DNA from: Mycobacterium bourgelatii
GTDB lineage: Bacteria; Actinomycetota; Actinomycetes; Mycobacteriales; Mycobacteriaceae
Assembly: GCF_010723575.1 (NCBI RefSeq)
Contig: NZ_BLKZ01000002.1
Coordinates: forward strand, 558,001-622,000
Direction of reading: 5' to 3'
Length of the DNA: 64,000 bases
Each line of letters begins with the position of its first letter. Within the stretch, counting starts at the first letter, position 1. The notes beneath the pieces were generated by a model, which was not told where the DNA came from, did no database searches, and saw only the letters and a program-made list of their open reading frames with translations. Below, one piece after another: positions 29,062 to 38,457 of the stretch. A program made the translations under genes and the position numbers.

Positions 29062-29895
29062 GTGTCAGACGGCGAACGGGCCAAACCACGTCCCAGGCGC
29101 AGGGGCCGTGGCCGGCGTCGCGGTCGTGGCGCGGCACGTTCTGCCGACGAGCGTACCGAAGCTCAGCCCGACACCCAGCCCGACACCAGGCCCGACACCA
29201 GGCCCGAGAACAAGCCGGACATCAAACCCGCCAACCCGCCGGCCAGCGAGGCGAAGCCCAGCCCGGCCAACGTGAAGCACCGGCGGACTCGCGCGACGCG
29301 CCGCGGAACGGACCGGATGCGGACGGTCCACGAGACATCAGCCGGAGGGCTGGTCATCGACGGCATCGACGGCCCCAAAGACGAGCAGGTAGCGGCTCTG
29401 ATCGGTCGGGTGGACCGGCGCGGCCGAATGCTGTGGTCGCTGCCCAAGGGGCACATCGAGCAGGGCGAGACCGCGGAACAGACCGCGATCCGTGAAGTTG
29501 CCGAAGAAACGGGTATCCGCGGCAGCGTGCTGGCCGCGCTCGGGCGGATCGACTACTGGTTCGTCACCGACGGCAGGCGGGTGCACAAGACCGTGCACCA
29601 CTATTTGATGCGGTTCTTGGGCGGAGAACTCTCCGACGAAGATCTTGAGGTGGCCGAGGTGGCGTGGGTACCGATCTGCGAGCTCCCGTCCCGACTGGCC
29701 TACGCCGACGAACGCCGCCTGGCCGAAGTCGCCGACGAGCTGATCGAAAAGCTGCAAACCGACGGTCCGGCCGCGCTTCCGCCGCTCCCTCCCAGTACGC
29801 CGCGGCGACGCCCGCAGACGCATTCCCGCACCCGTCATGCCAAAGGACCCGAAGCCACCCCGGGTCAGAAAAACGGTCACAGGCCGGGCCCGTGA
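29062..29895 (+). CDS. mutT4: Nudix hydrolase MutT4
   Basis: A 277-residue Nudix protein. The Nudix box GHIEQGETAEQTAIREVAEETGI is complete. The flanking MRTVHETSAGGLVIDG and GRIDYWFVTDGRRVHK are nearly constant in mycobacteria. I chose the GTG at 29062 because it gives VSDGERAKPRPRRRGR, matching the basic N-terminus of other MutT4 proteins. The N-terminal extension of about 90 residues is basic and carries a short Pro-Asp-Thr repeat. It likely hydrolyses oxidised or other nucleotides; its true substrate is uncertain. Its stop overlaps the next start by four bases. Confidence 0.92.
   Translation: MSDGERAKPRPRRRGRGRRRGRGAARSADERTEAQPDTQPDTRPDTRPENKPDIKPANPPASEAKPSPANVKHRRTRATRRGTDRMRTVHETSAGGLVIDGIDGPKDEQVAALIGRVDRRGRMLWSLPKGHIEQGETAEQTAIREVAEETGIRGSVLAALGRIDYWFVTDGRRVHKTVHHYLMRFLGGELSDEDLEVAEVAWVPICELPSRLAYADERRLAEVADELIEKLQTDGPAALPPLPPSTPRRRPQTHSRTRHAKGPEATPGQKNGHRPGP
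29167..29226 (+). repeat. 12-base tandem repeat in mutT4, about five units
   Basis: Five consecutive 12-base units starting with CCCGACACC(C/A)(A/G)G; units 2 and 3 are identical and units 4 and 5 are degenerate. They encode PDTQ/PDTR/PDTR/PENK/PDIK in the disordered N-terminal part of MutT4. Because the unit length is a multiple of three, copy number can change without a frameshift. Confidence 0.8.
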
Positions 29896-32360
29896 GCGGG
29901 TTGCGACTGCGCTGCGCTCGGTTATTGCGGCTGGCCGCAGTGATCGGCATCATCGCCGGTCTCTCGATGGTGCTCACCCTGCCCGCCACCCCGAGGGCCA
30001 AGGCCGGCGAGCCCAGCTCCACACCGTTCGTCCAGATCCGGATCGACCGGGTGACCCCGGAAATGGTCACCACCACCAGCGAGCCCGTCGTGACCGTCAG
30101 CGGAATTGTGATCAACATCGGCGACCGACCGGTGCGCGATGTCATGGTTCGGCTCGAGCACGCCCCCGCCCTCACCGCATCCGACGAGCTCCGGACCTCG
30201 CTTGACGGCGGCACCGACCAGTACGAGGCAGTCGCGGACTTCCTCACCGTTTCCCCCGAACTGCAGCGGGGACAACAAGCCGGCTTCACCCTGTCCGCGC
30301 CGCTGCGCTCGTCCACCAAACCGTCCCTGGACGTCGAGAAGCCCGGCATCTATCCGCTCTTGGTCAACGTCAACGGCACCCCCGACTACGGCGCACCCGC
30401 CCGGCTGGACAACGGCCGGTTCCTGCTGCCGGTGGTCGGCGTTCCGCCCGACAAGGCGGCCGAGTCGGAGGCCTTGGACGCGGTCCCGCCGGACACGCAG
30501 AAGCCCGTGTGGATGACCATGCTGTGGCCGCTGGCGGATCGGCCGCGGCTGGCGCCCGGCGTTCCCGGCGGCAGCATTCCGGTCCGGCTCGTCGACGACG
30601 AGCTGGCCAGCTCATTCGCTAGCGGCGGTCGGCTCGACGTTTTACTCAGCGCCGCCGAACTCGCGACCAGCCGCGAGGTCGATCCCGATGGCACCGTCAC
30701 CCGCGCGCTGTGCCTCGCCGTAGACCCGGATCTGCTGGTCACCGCAAACGCGATGTCCGCGGGATATGTGGTGTCCGATTCCGCCGATCCCGCAGGCCAG
30801 CTGCCGGGCACCCCGACGCACCCCGGCACCGGCCAAGCCGCCGCGGCCACCTGGCTGAACCGGCTCCGCACGCTGGCCCACCGCACCTGCGTGGCACCGC
30901 TGCCATATGCGCAGGCCGACCTGGACGCGCTCCAGCGGGTGAACAATCCCGAATTGCGCGACGCGGCGACCGTCAGCCCCAACGACATCATCGACCGCAT
31001 CCTGGAGATCAACTCCACCCGCGGCGTCGCCCTGCTGCCGGACGGCCCGCTGACCAACCGCGCGGTCGACCTGCTCAGCGCCGACGGCGCCATGGTGGCC
31101 GTCGCGGCCGCGGAATCGATGCCCGAAGACACCTCGGGCGACGAGCAGATCAGCGCCGACATCACGCCGCGGCGGGTTTCTCCGCAGGTTGCGCTCGCGC
31201 CGTTCGACCCGGCCATCGGGGCGGCCCTTTCCGCGGCGGGCAGCAACCCCGTCGTCCCGACGTATCTCGACTCCTCGCTGAATGTGCGGATCATGCATGA
31301 CTCGTCCACCGCCCGTCGGCAGGATGCACTCGGTGCGATCCTGTGGCGCAGCCTGGCTCCCGCCGCGGCGCCGCGCACCCAGATTCTGGTGCCGCCGGCG
31401 ACGTGGAATCTGCAGGGAGACGACGCTCAGCTGATCCTGACCGCACTGGCCACCACCATCCATTCCGGGCTGGCGGTGCCGCGGCCGCTACCCGCGTTGG
31501 TCGCCGATGCGGCCGCCCGCACCGATCCGCCGCGGCCGCCGGGCCGCTACCCCAACGTGCGGGGACGGTTCAGCGACGACATCACCGCCGTCATCTCCAG
31601 TCAGATGAGCCGACTGGGCAAGCTGACCGCGGCGATGACCACCGATCACCGCACCGGCCTGACCGGAGCCCAGTACACCGCGCCGCTGCGTGAAGACATG
31701 CTGCGCGCGCTGAGCCAATCGGTGCCGCCCGACACCCGCAACGGGCTGGCGCAACAGCGGACCTCGGTGGTCGGCAACACCATCAACGACCTGTTCGGTG
31801 CGGTGACGATCGTCAACCCGGGTGGCTCGTACACGCTGGCCACCGAGCACAGCCCCCTGCCGTTGGCGCTGCACAACGGGCTGTCCGTGCCGATCCGGGT
31901 CAAGCTGCAGGTCGACGCACCGCCGGGCATGACGGTCACCGACCTCGGGGTGATCGAGTTACCGCCGGGATATCTGCCGCTGCGGGTGCCGGTCGAAGTG
32001 AACTTCACCCAGCGGGTGGCCGTGGACGTGACGCTGAAGACACCCGACGGGATGCCGCTGGGCGCGCCGGTGCGCCTGTCGGTGCACTCCAACGCCTACG
32101 GCAAGGTGCTGTTCGCAATCACGCTGACCGCGGCGGCGTTCTTGGTGTTCCTGGCGGGTCGACGGCTCTGGCACCGGTTCCGTGGCCAGCCCGACCGGGC
32201 CGACTTGGATCGCGACCCGCCGCCGGCACGGCGGCCGAAAGCGTTGGGGGCCGGAGCGGCCGAGGACCCCCCGCGGCCCGCGCGGCTCCCGACGTCCGCA
32301 CGACCCCCGGAGACGCGACCGGTCGCGGCCCGCCGGGTGGACGAAGAGCATCGCGTATGA
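29892..32360 (+). CDS. Exported envelope protein (Rv3909-like)
   Basis: An 822-residue protein with an N-terminal signal or anchor helix (LLRLAAVIGIIAGLSMVLTL, near residues 10-30), a large extracytoplasmic domain and one helix near the C-terminus (about residues 738-757, VLFAITLTAAAFLVFLAG), followed by a basic Pro/Arg-rich tail. I used the GTG at 29892, which overlaps the mutT4 stop as GTGA. It ends in a four-base overlap with murJ. The location in an operon with the lipid II flippase suggests a role in cell-wall assembly. No catalytic motif is recognised. Confidence 0.9.
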   Translation: MSGLRLRCARLLRLAAVIGIIAGLSMVLTLPATPRAKAGEPSSTPFVQIRIDRVTPEMVTTTSEPVVTVSGIVINIGDRPVRDVMVRLEHAPALTASDELRTSLDGGTDQYEAVADFLTVSPELQRGQQAGFTLSAPLRSSTKPSLDVEKPGIYPLLVNVNGTPDYGAPARLDNGRFLLPVVGVPPDKAAESEALDAVPPDTQKPVWMTMLWPLADRPRLAPGVPGGSIPVRLVDDELASSFASGGRLDVLLSAAELATSREVDPDGTVTRALCLAVDPDLLVTANAMSAGYVVSDSADPAGQLPGTPTHPGTGQAAAATWLNRLRTLAHRTCVAPLPYAQADLDALQRVNNPELRDAATVSPNDIIDRILEINSTRGVALLPDGPLTNRAVDLLSADGAMVAVAAAESMPEDTSGDEQISADITPRRVSPQVALAPFDPAIGAALSAAGSNPVVPTYLDSSLNVRIMHDSSTARRQDALGAILWRSLAPAAAPRTQILVPPATWNLQGDDAQLILTALATTIHSGLAVPRPLPALVADAAARTDPPRPPGRYPNVRGRFSDDITAVISSQMSRLGKLTAAMTTDHRTGLTGAQYTAPLREDMLRALSQSVPPDTRNGLAQQRTSVVGNTINDLFGAVTIVNPGGSYTLATEHSPLPLALHNGLSVPIRVKLQVDAPPGMTVTDLGVIELPPGYLPLRVPVEVNFTQRVAVDVTLKTPDGMPLGAPVRLSVHSNAYGKVLFAITLTAAAFLVFLAGRRLWHRFRGQPDRADLDRDPPPARRPKALGAGAAEDPPRPARLPTSARPPETRPVAARRVDEEHRV

Positions 32361-35300
32361 GACCCGCACCGCGGCGGGTACCACCAGCACCGCCGCCACC
32401 GCGACACGCGTCGCGGCCCAGCCCCCGGCCGCCCCAGGAAGGGCCCCGACGCGAACAGCAGCGCCGCGCCGAACTATCCGACGCCGCGCTCGTCCAGCGG
32501 TCCTGGGGCATGGCATTCGCCACCCTGATCAGCCGCCTCACCGGCTTCGCCCGCATCGTGCTGCTGGCCGCGATCCTGGGCGCCGCGCTGGCCAGTTCGT
32601 TCTCGGTGGCCAACCAGCTGCCGAACCTGGTCGCCGCGCTGGTGTTGGAGGCGACGTTCACCGCGATCTTCGTCCCGGTGCTGGCCCGCGCCGAACAGGA
32701 CGACCCCGATGGCGGTGCCGCCTTCGTCCGTCGGCTCGTCACGCTGGCGACCACCTTGCTCATCGTGGCCACCACGGCGTCGGTGCTGGCGGCGCCGCTG
32801 CTGGTGCGGCTGATGCTGGGCCGCGACCCGCAGGTCAACGAGCCGCTGACCACCGCATTCGCCTATCTGCTGCTGCCCCAAGTGCTGTTCTACGGCCTGT
32901 CGTCGGTGTTCATGGCGATCCTGAACACCCGCAACGTCTTCGGGCCGCCGGCCTGGGCGCCGGTGGTCAACAACGTCGTCGCGATCGCGACGCTCGGGCT
33001 CTACCTGGCCGTGCCCGGCGAGCTGTCCATCGACCCGGTCGAGATGGGCAACGCCAAACTGCTGGTGCTCGGGATCGGCACCACCTTGGGCGTGTTCGCC
33101 CAGACGGCGGTGCTGCTGGTCGCGATCGGGCGCGAGCGCATCAGCCTGCGCCCGCTGTGGGGGATCGACGAGCGGCTCAAGCGGTTCGGCACGATGGCCG
33201 CCGCGATGGTGCTCTATGTGCTGATCAGCCAGCTCGGTCTGGTGGTCGGCAACCAGATCGCCAGTAAAGCGGCGGCGTCCGGACCGGCGATCTACAACTA
33301 CACGTGGCTGGTGCTGATGCTGCCGTTCGGCATGATCGGCGTGACGGTGCTGACGGTGGTGATGCCTCGGCTGAGCCGCAACGCCGCCGCCGACGACATC
33401 CCGGCGGTGCTGGCGGACCTGTCGCTGGCCACCCGACTGACCATGATCACCCTCATCCCGATCGTGGCGATCATGACCGTCGGCGGCTCGGCGATCGGCA
33501 CCGCGCTGTTCGCCTACGGCAACTTCGGTCAGGTCGACGCCGGCTACCTGGGAGCCGCGATTGCGTTGTCGGCATTCACGCTGATCCCCTACGCATTGGT
33601 GCTGCTGCAACTGCGCGTGTTCTACGCCCGCGAACAGCCATGGACACCGATCGTCATCATCCTGGTGATCACCGCCGTCAAGATCGTCGGCTCGGTACTG
33701 GCGCCATACCTGACGGACGACCGCGAGCTGGTTGCCGGCTACCTGGGTCTGGCTAACGGTTTGGGTTTCCTGGCGGGCGCGTTGATCGGCTACTACCTGC
33801 TGCGGCGCAGGCTGCGGCCGGGCGGCGGGCAGCTCATCGGCGCCAACGAGGTGCGCACCATCCTGGTGACGACCACCGCCTCCCTCCTGGCCGGTCTGAT
33901 CGCCTACCTGGTGGACCGGCTGTTCGGGCTGCGCGGGTTGACGGACCACGGTGGCGGCGCGGGTTCGCTGCTCAGGCTGCTCGTGTTGACGGTGATCATG
34001 GTGCCGATCGTGGCCGCGGTGATGCTGGGCGCGCGGGTCCCCGAGGCGCGGGCCGCATTGGCCGCTGTGCAAAGCCGACTGGGCCGCTTGAGCCGGAGCA
34101 GTAAGCCCGTCGTGCCGGCCCCCCGCAAGCCGATTGTCCAGGTCAAATCTTCTAACCGACACCCTGTCACGTACCCTGAGCAAAGAAATTCGTCCCTGCC
34201 GGGGGGAAACACGGTCCACGAACCGGTCCGGCGGAGTCCTCCGGTAGCCGGAGCCGGTATAGCGAAAGGACCGGAGGTGACCGACCGCCCGTTGAACAGC
34301 GCATCGAGCCCTGGCGCTGACGCGTCACGCCCGGTCGCCGACGACTTCCAGCCCGACATCCCGGCCGACCACGACCCAGGCCCGCCCCCGTCCGCGCCAC
34401 CTGAGTCGCGCAATGGCGGCGCGGGCAGGCCCAGCTCGTCCGGCGTTCCGCGGGACCGTGGCCCCGAACCCCCGCCGCCGGGGGAAGGTCTCAACCTGGT
34501 TCCCGGCGCCCGCGTGGCTAACGGCCGCTACCGCTTGCTGGTCTCACACGGCGGCGTCCCACCGCTGCACTTCTGGCAGGCGATGGACACCGCGCTGGAA
34601 CGGCGGGTGGCGCTGACCTTCGTCGACCCCGAAGGCGCGCTTCCCGATGACGTCCTGAACGAGATTCTGGCCCGCACCCTGCGGCTGAGCCGCATCGACA
34701 AGCCCGGGGTGGCGCGGGTCCTCGACGTCGTGCAGACGAGCAGCGGTGGCCTGGTGGTCGCGGAGTGGATCCGAGGCGGGTCGTTGAAGGAAGTCGCCGA
34801 CACGGCCCCTTCGCCCGTCGGCGCCATCCGCGCGATGCACTCGCTCGCGGCCGCCGCCGACGCCGCCCACCGCGCGGGGGTAGCCCTGTCGATCGACCAC
34901 CCCAGCCGCATCCGGGTCAGCAGCGAAGGCCACGTCGTGCTGGCCTTCCCCGCCACGATGCCCGACGCGAACCCGCAGGACGACATCCGCGGGATCGGCG
35001 CCGCGCTGTACGCCCTTCTGGTCAACCGGTGGCCGCTACCCGAGACCGGGGCGCGCAGCGGACTCGCGCCCGCCGACCGGGACTCCCTGGGCAATCCCGT
35101 GGAACCGACCATCGTCGACCCTGACATCCCCTTCCAGATCTCCGCTGTCGCCGTTCGCTCGGTTCAGGAAGATGGCGGAATACGCAGTGCGTCAACACTT
35201 TTGAACCTGCTGCAACAGGCCACGGCAGTCGCCGACCGCACCGAGATCCTGGGTCCCGTCGACGACTCGCCCGCCACCGCCAGCTCCCGGGAGTCGACTC

Positions 35301-35962
35301 CGCGACCGGTGGGCTTGTTCGGTAGCCGCCGTCGCAATCTGATCGTCGGCGCCACTGCCGCCGCCGCCATCATCCTGGTGGCGCTGCTACTCCTGGCGTC
35401 GGTGTTGAACAAGATGTTCGATTTCGGCGGCGGCCTCAACGGCGATCGGCTCGGGCTCAATACCGAGACTTCGTCGGCCGCGGGCGAACCCGAGACGCCC
35501 ACCATTCCCGGCAACCGCGTCAAACCCACCAAAGTCACGGTCTTCTCCCCCGACGGCGAACCCGACGCCCCGGCGGACGCCGGCTTGGTGATAGACGGCG
35601 ACCCGTCCACCGCCTGGCAAACCGACCCCTACACCGACGCGGTCCCGTTCCCGAACTTCAAGAATGGGCTCGGACTCCTGCTGCAGCTTCCCCAGCCCAC
35701 GGTGGTCGGCGCGGTCACCATCGACATTTCCAGCACCGGAACCAAGGTGGAGATCCGCTCGTCGCCGACGGCGTCGCCGACCAAGCTGAGCGACACCAGC
35801 GTGCTGACGCCGGCCACACCGCTCAAGCCCGGCCACAACACCATCCCGGTGAAGTCGACGACCGAGACCTCGAACCTGCTGGTCTGGATCACAACGTTGG
35901 GCACCACTGACGGCAAGAGCCAGGCCGCCATCTCCGAGATCACCGTCCAGGCGGCGTCCTAA
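32357..35962 (+). CDS. murJ: Lipid II flippase MurJ (MviN) fused to pseudokinase and extracellular domain
   Basis: A 1201-residue protein. After a basic Pro-rich N-terminus, about fourteen membrane helices between residues 50 and 565 form the MOP-family MurJ core. A cytosolic kinase-like domain (about 715-960) lacks the HRD and DFG catalytic motifs. One membrane helix lies near 995-1017, and a C-terminal extracellular domain (about 1030-1200) resembles discoidin-type sugar-binding folds. This is the known mycobacterial Rv3910 design, in which phosphorylation of the pseudokinase recruits FhaA and controls peptidoglycan precursor export. The ATG overlaps the upstream stop by four bases. All parts seem intact. 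Confidence 0.95.
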   Translation: MRPAPRRVPPAPPPPRHASRPSPRPPQEGPRREQQRRAELSDAALVQRSWGMAFATLISRLTGFARIVLLAAILGAALASSFSVANQLPNLVAALVLEATFTAIFVPVLARAEQDDPDGGAAFVRRLVTLATTLLIVATTASVLAAPLLVRLMLGRDPQVNEPLTTAFAYLLLPQVLFYGLSSVFMAILNTRNVFGPPAWAPVVNNVVAIATLGLYLAVPGELSIDPVEMGNAKLLVLGIGTTLGVFAQTAVLLVAIGRERISLRPLWGIDERLKRFGTMAAAMVLYVLISQLGLVVGNQIASKAAASGPAIYNYTWLVLMLPFGMIGVTVLTVVMPRLSRNAAADDIPAVLADLSLATRLTMITLIPIVAIMTVGGSAIGTALFAYGNFGQVDAGYLGAAIALSAFTLIPYALVLLQLRVFYAREQPWTPIVIILVITAVKIVGSVLAPYLTDDRELVAGYLGLANGLGFLAGALIGYYLLRRRLRPGGGQLIGANEVRTILVTTTASLLAGLIAYLVDRLFGLRGLTDHGGGAGSLLRLLVLTVIMVPIVAAVMLGARVPEARAALAAVQSRLGRLSRSSKPVVPAPRKPIVQVKSSNRHPVTYPEQRNSSLPGGNTVHEPVRRSPPVAGAGIAKGPEVTDRPLNSASSPGADASRPVADDFQPDIPADHDPGPPPSAPPESRNGGAGRPSSSGVPRDRGPEPPPPGEGLNLVPGARVANGRYRLLVSHGGVPPLHFWQAMDTALERRVALTFVDPEGALPDDVLNEILARTLRLSRIDKPGVARVLDVVQTSSGGLVVAEWIRGGSLKEVADTAPSPVGAIRAMHSLAAAADAAHRAGVALSIDHPSRIRVSSEGHVVLAFPATMPDANPQDDIRGIGAALYALLVNRWPLPETGARSGLAPADRDSLGNPVEPTIVDPDIPFQISAVAVRSVQEDGGIRSASTLLNLLQQATAVADRTEILGPVDDSPATASSRESTPRPVGLFGSRRRNLIVGATAAAAIILVALLLLASVLNKMFDFGGGLNGDRLGLNTETSSAAGEPETPTIPGNRVKPTKVTVFSPDGEPDAPADAGLVIDGDPSTAWQTDPYTDAVPFPNFKNGLGLLLQLPQPTVVGAVTIDISSTGTKVEIRSSPTASPTKLSDTSVLTPATPLKPGHNTIPVKSTTETSNLLVWITTLGTTDGKSQAAISEITVQAAS

Positions 35963-36018
35963 CAGCCTGCAGTACCGAGTGAAGTGCCGGGCGGTGGCCG
36001 ATTGGCTACTGTCCCGCC

Positions 36019-36582
36019 ATGCCACCCGGGAGCGAACGCAGCGACGCCGAGCTCCTCGCGGCCCACGTCACCGGCGACCGGCTGGCCTTCGAACAGCTTT
36101 TCCGCCGCCACCACCGGCAGCTGTTCCGGCTCGCGAAACTCACCAGCCACACCGCCCAAGATGCCGAGGACGCGCTGCAAGAGGCGATGCTGTCGGCGCA
36201 CCGCAGTGCCGCCTCCTTCCGGCACGATGCCGCGGTAGGTAGTTGGCTACACCGCATCGTGGTCAATGCGTGTCTGGACCGGCTGCGGCGCGCCAAAGCG
36301 CACCCCACCGTCCCGCTGGATCTTTCCGACCCTTGGCACGCCGATACCCTCGTCGCCGACCGCACCGCACAGGTCGAGACGGCGATCATGGTGCAGCGTG
36401 CACTGATGCGCCTGCCCGTCGAGCAGCGGGCCACGGTCGTCGCGGTGGACATGCAGGGCTATTCGATCGCCGACACCGCTCGCCTGCTGGATGTGGCCGA
36501 GGGGACCGTGAAGAGTCGGTGCGCGCGGGCGCGGGCCCGCCTGGCACAGTCGCTTGGCTACCTCGCCTCGAGGAGCCCCTAG
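36019..36582 (+). CDS. sigM: ECF sigma factor SigM
   Basis: A 187-residue sigma factor with region 2 (AFEQLFRRHHRQLFRLAKL, DAEDALQEAMLSAHRSA, VGSWLHRIVVNACLDRLRR) and region 4 (LPVEQRATVVAVDMQGYSIADTARLL, AEGTVKSRCARAR). It is directly followed by a transmembrane anti-sigma protein, the normal SigM/RsmA pair. In M. tuberculosis SigM raises expression of esxE/esxF and esxT/esxU and lowers some virulence lipids. The esxE/esxF pair is absent from its usual place in this window. It starts 56 bases after murJ. Confidence 0.93.
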   Translation: MPPGSERSDAELLAAHVTGDRLAFEQLFRRHHRQLFRLAKLTSHTAQDAEDALQEAMLSAHRSAASFRHDAAVGSWLHRIVVNACLDRLRRAKAHPTVPLDLSDPWHADTLVADRTAQVETAIMVQRALMRLPVEQRATVVAVDMQGYSIADTARLLDVAEGTVKSRCARARARLAQSLGYLASRSP

Positions 36583-36648
36583 GCGACTCGAGGAACGCCG
36601 GGGTGACCGGTGTGGCAGTCCGGTCTGGCATGTCGGACACTGGGGCCG

Positions 36649-37377
36649 ATGTGTGCAGCCGAGAACGACGACGCGGATCCGCTGACGGTTGAACTGCTCG
36701 CCGACCTGCAGGCGGGCCTGCTGGACGACGACACCGCCGCTCGCGTGCGCCGCCGGCTCCGCACCGACCCGCAGGCGCAAGCCACTCTGCATGCCTTGCA
36801 GCAGGTCCGCAGCGACATCTCGGACGCCGGCACTGACCCCGCCTCGGCTCCGGACCCTCCCCCCGGCCTTGCCGCTCGTGTCTCGGCAGCTCTGCGCGCC
36901 GACGGTCCGGCCCACTCCGCTCGGCCACCCGCCCGCCCGGCCCGCGTCGTCGCCGGCCTCGTCGGCCTGGCCGCCGTGTTGGCCGCGGTGGGCCTGGGCA
37001 CCGCGGCGCTGCTCAATGCGCCCGCGCCCGAGCCCAGCACACCCAAATCCGCGCAACTCATCACGGTGTCCAGCCCGCCCCCGACGGTCCCGCTGACGCA
37101 GGAGCAGATTCTCGACCTGCTCAACCAACCTCCGGACTATGGCCCACTCGGCGAACCGGCACGGCGCGCATCGTGTCTGAGCGGCTTGGGCTACCCGTCA
37201 TCGACCCAGGTACTGGGTGCGCAACTGGTCGAAGTGAACGCACGGCCGGGCGTCGTGCTGGTGCTGGCGGGCGACTCGCCCCACGAACTGGCGGTGTTCG
37301 CCGTGGCAACGAACTGCAGCGCCGCCGACACCGGATTGTTGGCCAGCACCTCGATACCCCGGGTCCTCCGCCCGTAA
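36649..37377 (+). CDS. rsmA: Anti-sigma-M factor RsmA
   Basis: A 242-residue single-pass membrane protein. The cytosolic N-terminus (LTVELLADLQAGLLDDDTAARV) would bind SigM. A membrane helix lies near residues 90-113 (VVAGLVGLAAVLAAVGLGTAALL). The extracellular C-terminus has YGPLGEPARRASCLSGLGYP and a second cysteine in TNCSAADTGLLAS, possibly a disulfide. It matches Rv3912. The ATG at 36649 starts MCAAENDDADP; an in-frame GTG lies 39 bases upstream. It follows sigM closely and is probably co-transcribed. Confidence 0.88.
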   Translation: MCAAENDDADPLTVELLADLQAGLLDDDTAARVRRRLRTDPQAQATLHALQQVRSDISDAGTDPASAPDPPPGLAARVSAALRADGPAHSARPPARPARVVAGLVGLAAVLAAVGLGTAALLNAPAPEPSTPKSAQLITVSSPPPTVPLTQEQILDLLNQPPDYGPLGEPARRASCLSGLGYPSSTQVLGAQLVEVNARPGVVLVLAGDSPHELAVFAVATNCSAADTGLLASTSIPRVLRP

Positions 37378-37397
37378 TGTGGTGCGGAACACCAGCG

Positions 37398-37426
37398 GGA
37401 ACAGCACGGCCTAGGCTTGCGTTCCA
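37398..37426 (+). promoter_or_regulatory. SigH-type promoter of trxB2-trxC
   Basis: GGAACA at 37398-37403 and GTTCCA at 37421-37426 are separated by 17 bases. The SigH consensus is GGAA(T/C)A, 16-18 bases, GTT. The start codon of trxB2 is 38 bases downstream. In M. tuberculosis the thioredoxin operon is part of the SigH response to disulfide and heat stress, so the site agrees with known regulation. Confidence 0.75.
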
Positions 37427-37464
37427 AGGGATCTAAGAGCAGAAAAAGTACCTGGAAGGCAGGC

Positions 37465-38457
37465 ATGACCGCACCGTCTGCGAACGACACCGTCCACGAG
37501 GTCATCATCATCGGCTCCGGGCCCGCCGGGTACACCGCGGCCCTGTACACCGCCCGCGCGCAGTTGGCGCCCCTGGTTTTCGAGGGCACCTCGTTTGGCG
37601 GCGCGCTGATGACGACGACCGAGGTGGAGAACTACCCCGGATTCCGCGACGGCATCACCGGTCCGGAACTGATGGACCAGATGCGCGAGCAGGCCCTGCG
37701 CTTCGGCGCCGACCTGCGGATGGAAGACGTCGAAGCCGTGTCGCTGGACGGGCCGATCAAGTCCGTCACCACCGCCGAAGGCGAGACCTACCGGGCCCGG
37801 GCGATCATCCTGGCCATGGGCGCCGCCGCGCGCTATCTGCACGTACCCGGTGAACAGGACTTGCTCGGCCGCGGGGTGAGCTCGTGCGCCACCTGCGACG
37901 GCTTTTTCTTCCGCGATCAGGACATCGCCGTGATCGGCGGCGGCGACTCGGCCATGGAAGAAGCCACCTTCCTGACCCGCTTCGCCCGCAGCGTCACGCT
38001 GGTGCACCGCCGCGAGGAGTTCCGCGCCTCGAAGATCATGCTCAACCGGGCCAAGGCCAACGAAAAGATCCGCTTCCTCACCAACAAGGCGGTCGTCGCC
38101 GTGGAGGGCGACACCACGGTGACCGGGCTGCGGTTGCGTGACACCGTCACCGGCGCGGAAAGCACCCTCGCGGTCACCGGCGTCTTCGTCGCCATCGGGC
38201 ATGACCCGCGCTCCGAGCTGGTCCGCGACGCCGTCGACGTCGACCCCGACGGCTACGTGCTGGTGCAGGGACGCACCACCAGCACCTCGATCGAAGGTGT
38301 GTTCGCCGCGGGTGACCTGGTGGACCGCACTTACCGGCAGGCCGTGACCGCGGCCGGCAGCGGCTGTGCCGCGGCGATCGACGCCGAGCGCTGGCTCGCC
38401 GAGCACGAAGCATCCGGAGACGCCGACAGTACCGATTTGATTGGAGCGCAGCGATGA
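37465..38457 (+). CDS. trxB2: Thioredoxin reductase
   Basis: A 330-residue NADPH-dependent flavoenzyme that reduces thioredoxin. The FAD motif is GSGPAGYTAAL near residue 14, the redox-active pair is CATCDG near residue 146, the NADPH motif is GGGDSAMEEA near residue 166, and the C-terminal FAD segment is FAAGDLVDRTYRQAVTAAG. The start is the ATG at 37465, preceded by GGAAGGCAGG. It overlaps trxC by four bases, and a SigH-type promoter lies in front. This is the Rv3913 homologue and is complete. Confidence 0.97.
   Translation: MTAPSANDTVHEVIIIGSGPAGYTAALYTARAQLAPLVFEGTSFGGALMTTTEVENYPGFRDGITGPELMDQMREQALRFGADLRMEDVEAVSLDGPIKSVTTAEGETYRARAIILAMGAAARYLHVPGEQDLLGRGVSSCATCDGFFFRDQDIAVIGGGDSAMEEATFLTRFARSVTLVHRREEFRASKIMLNRAKANEKIRFLTNKAVVAVEGDTTVTGLRLRDTVTGAESTLAVTGVFVAIGHDPRSELVRDAVDVDPDGYVLVQGRTTSTSIEGVFAAGDLVDRTYRQAVTAAGSGCAAAIDAERWLAEHEASGDADSTDLIGAQR

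Noticed and set aside
32474..34219. 581-codon minus-strand frame opposite murJ
   Set aside because: It overlaps the conserved MurJ core and reads as a Gln/His/Arg-rich shadow.
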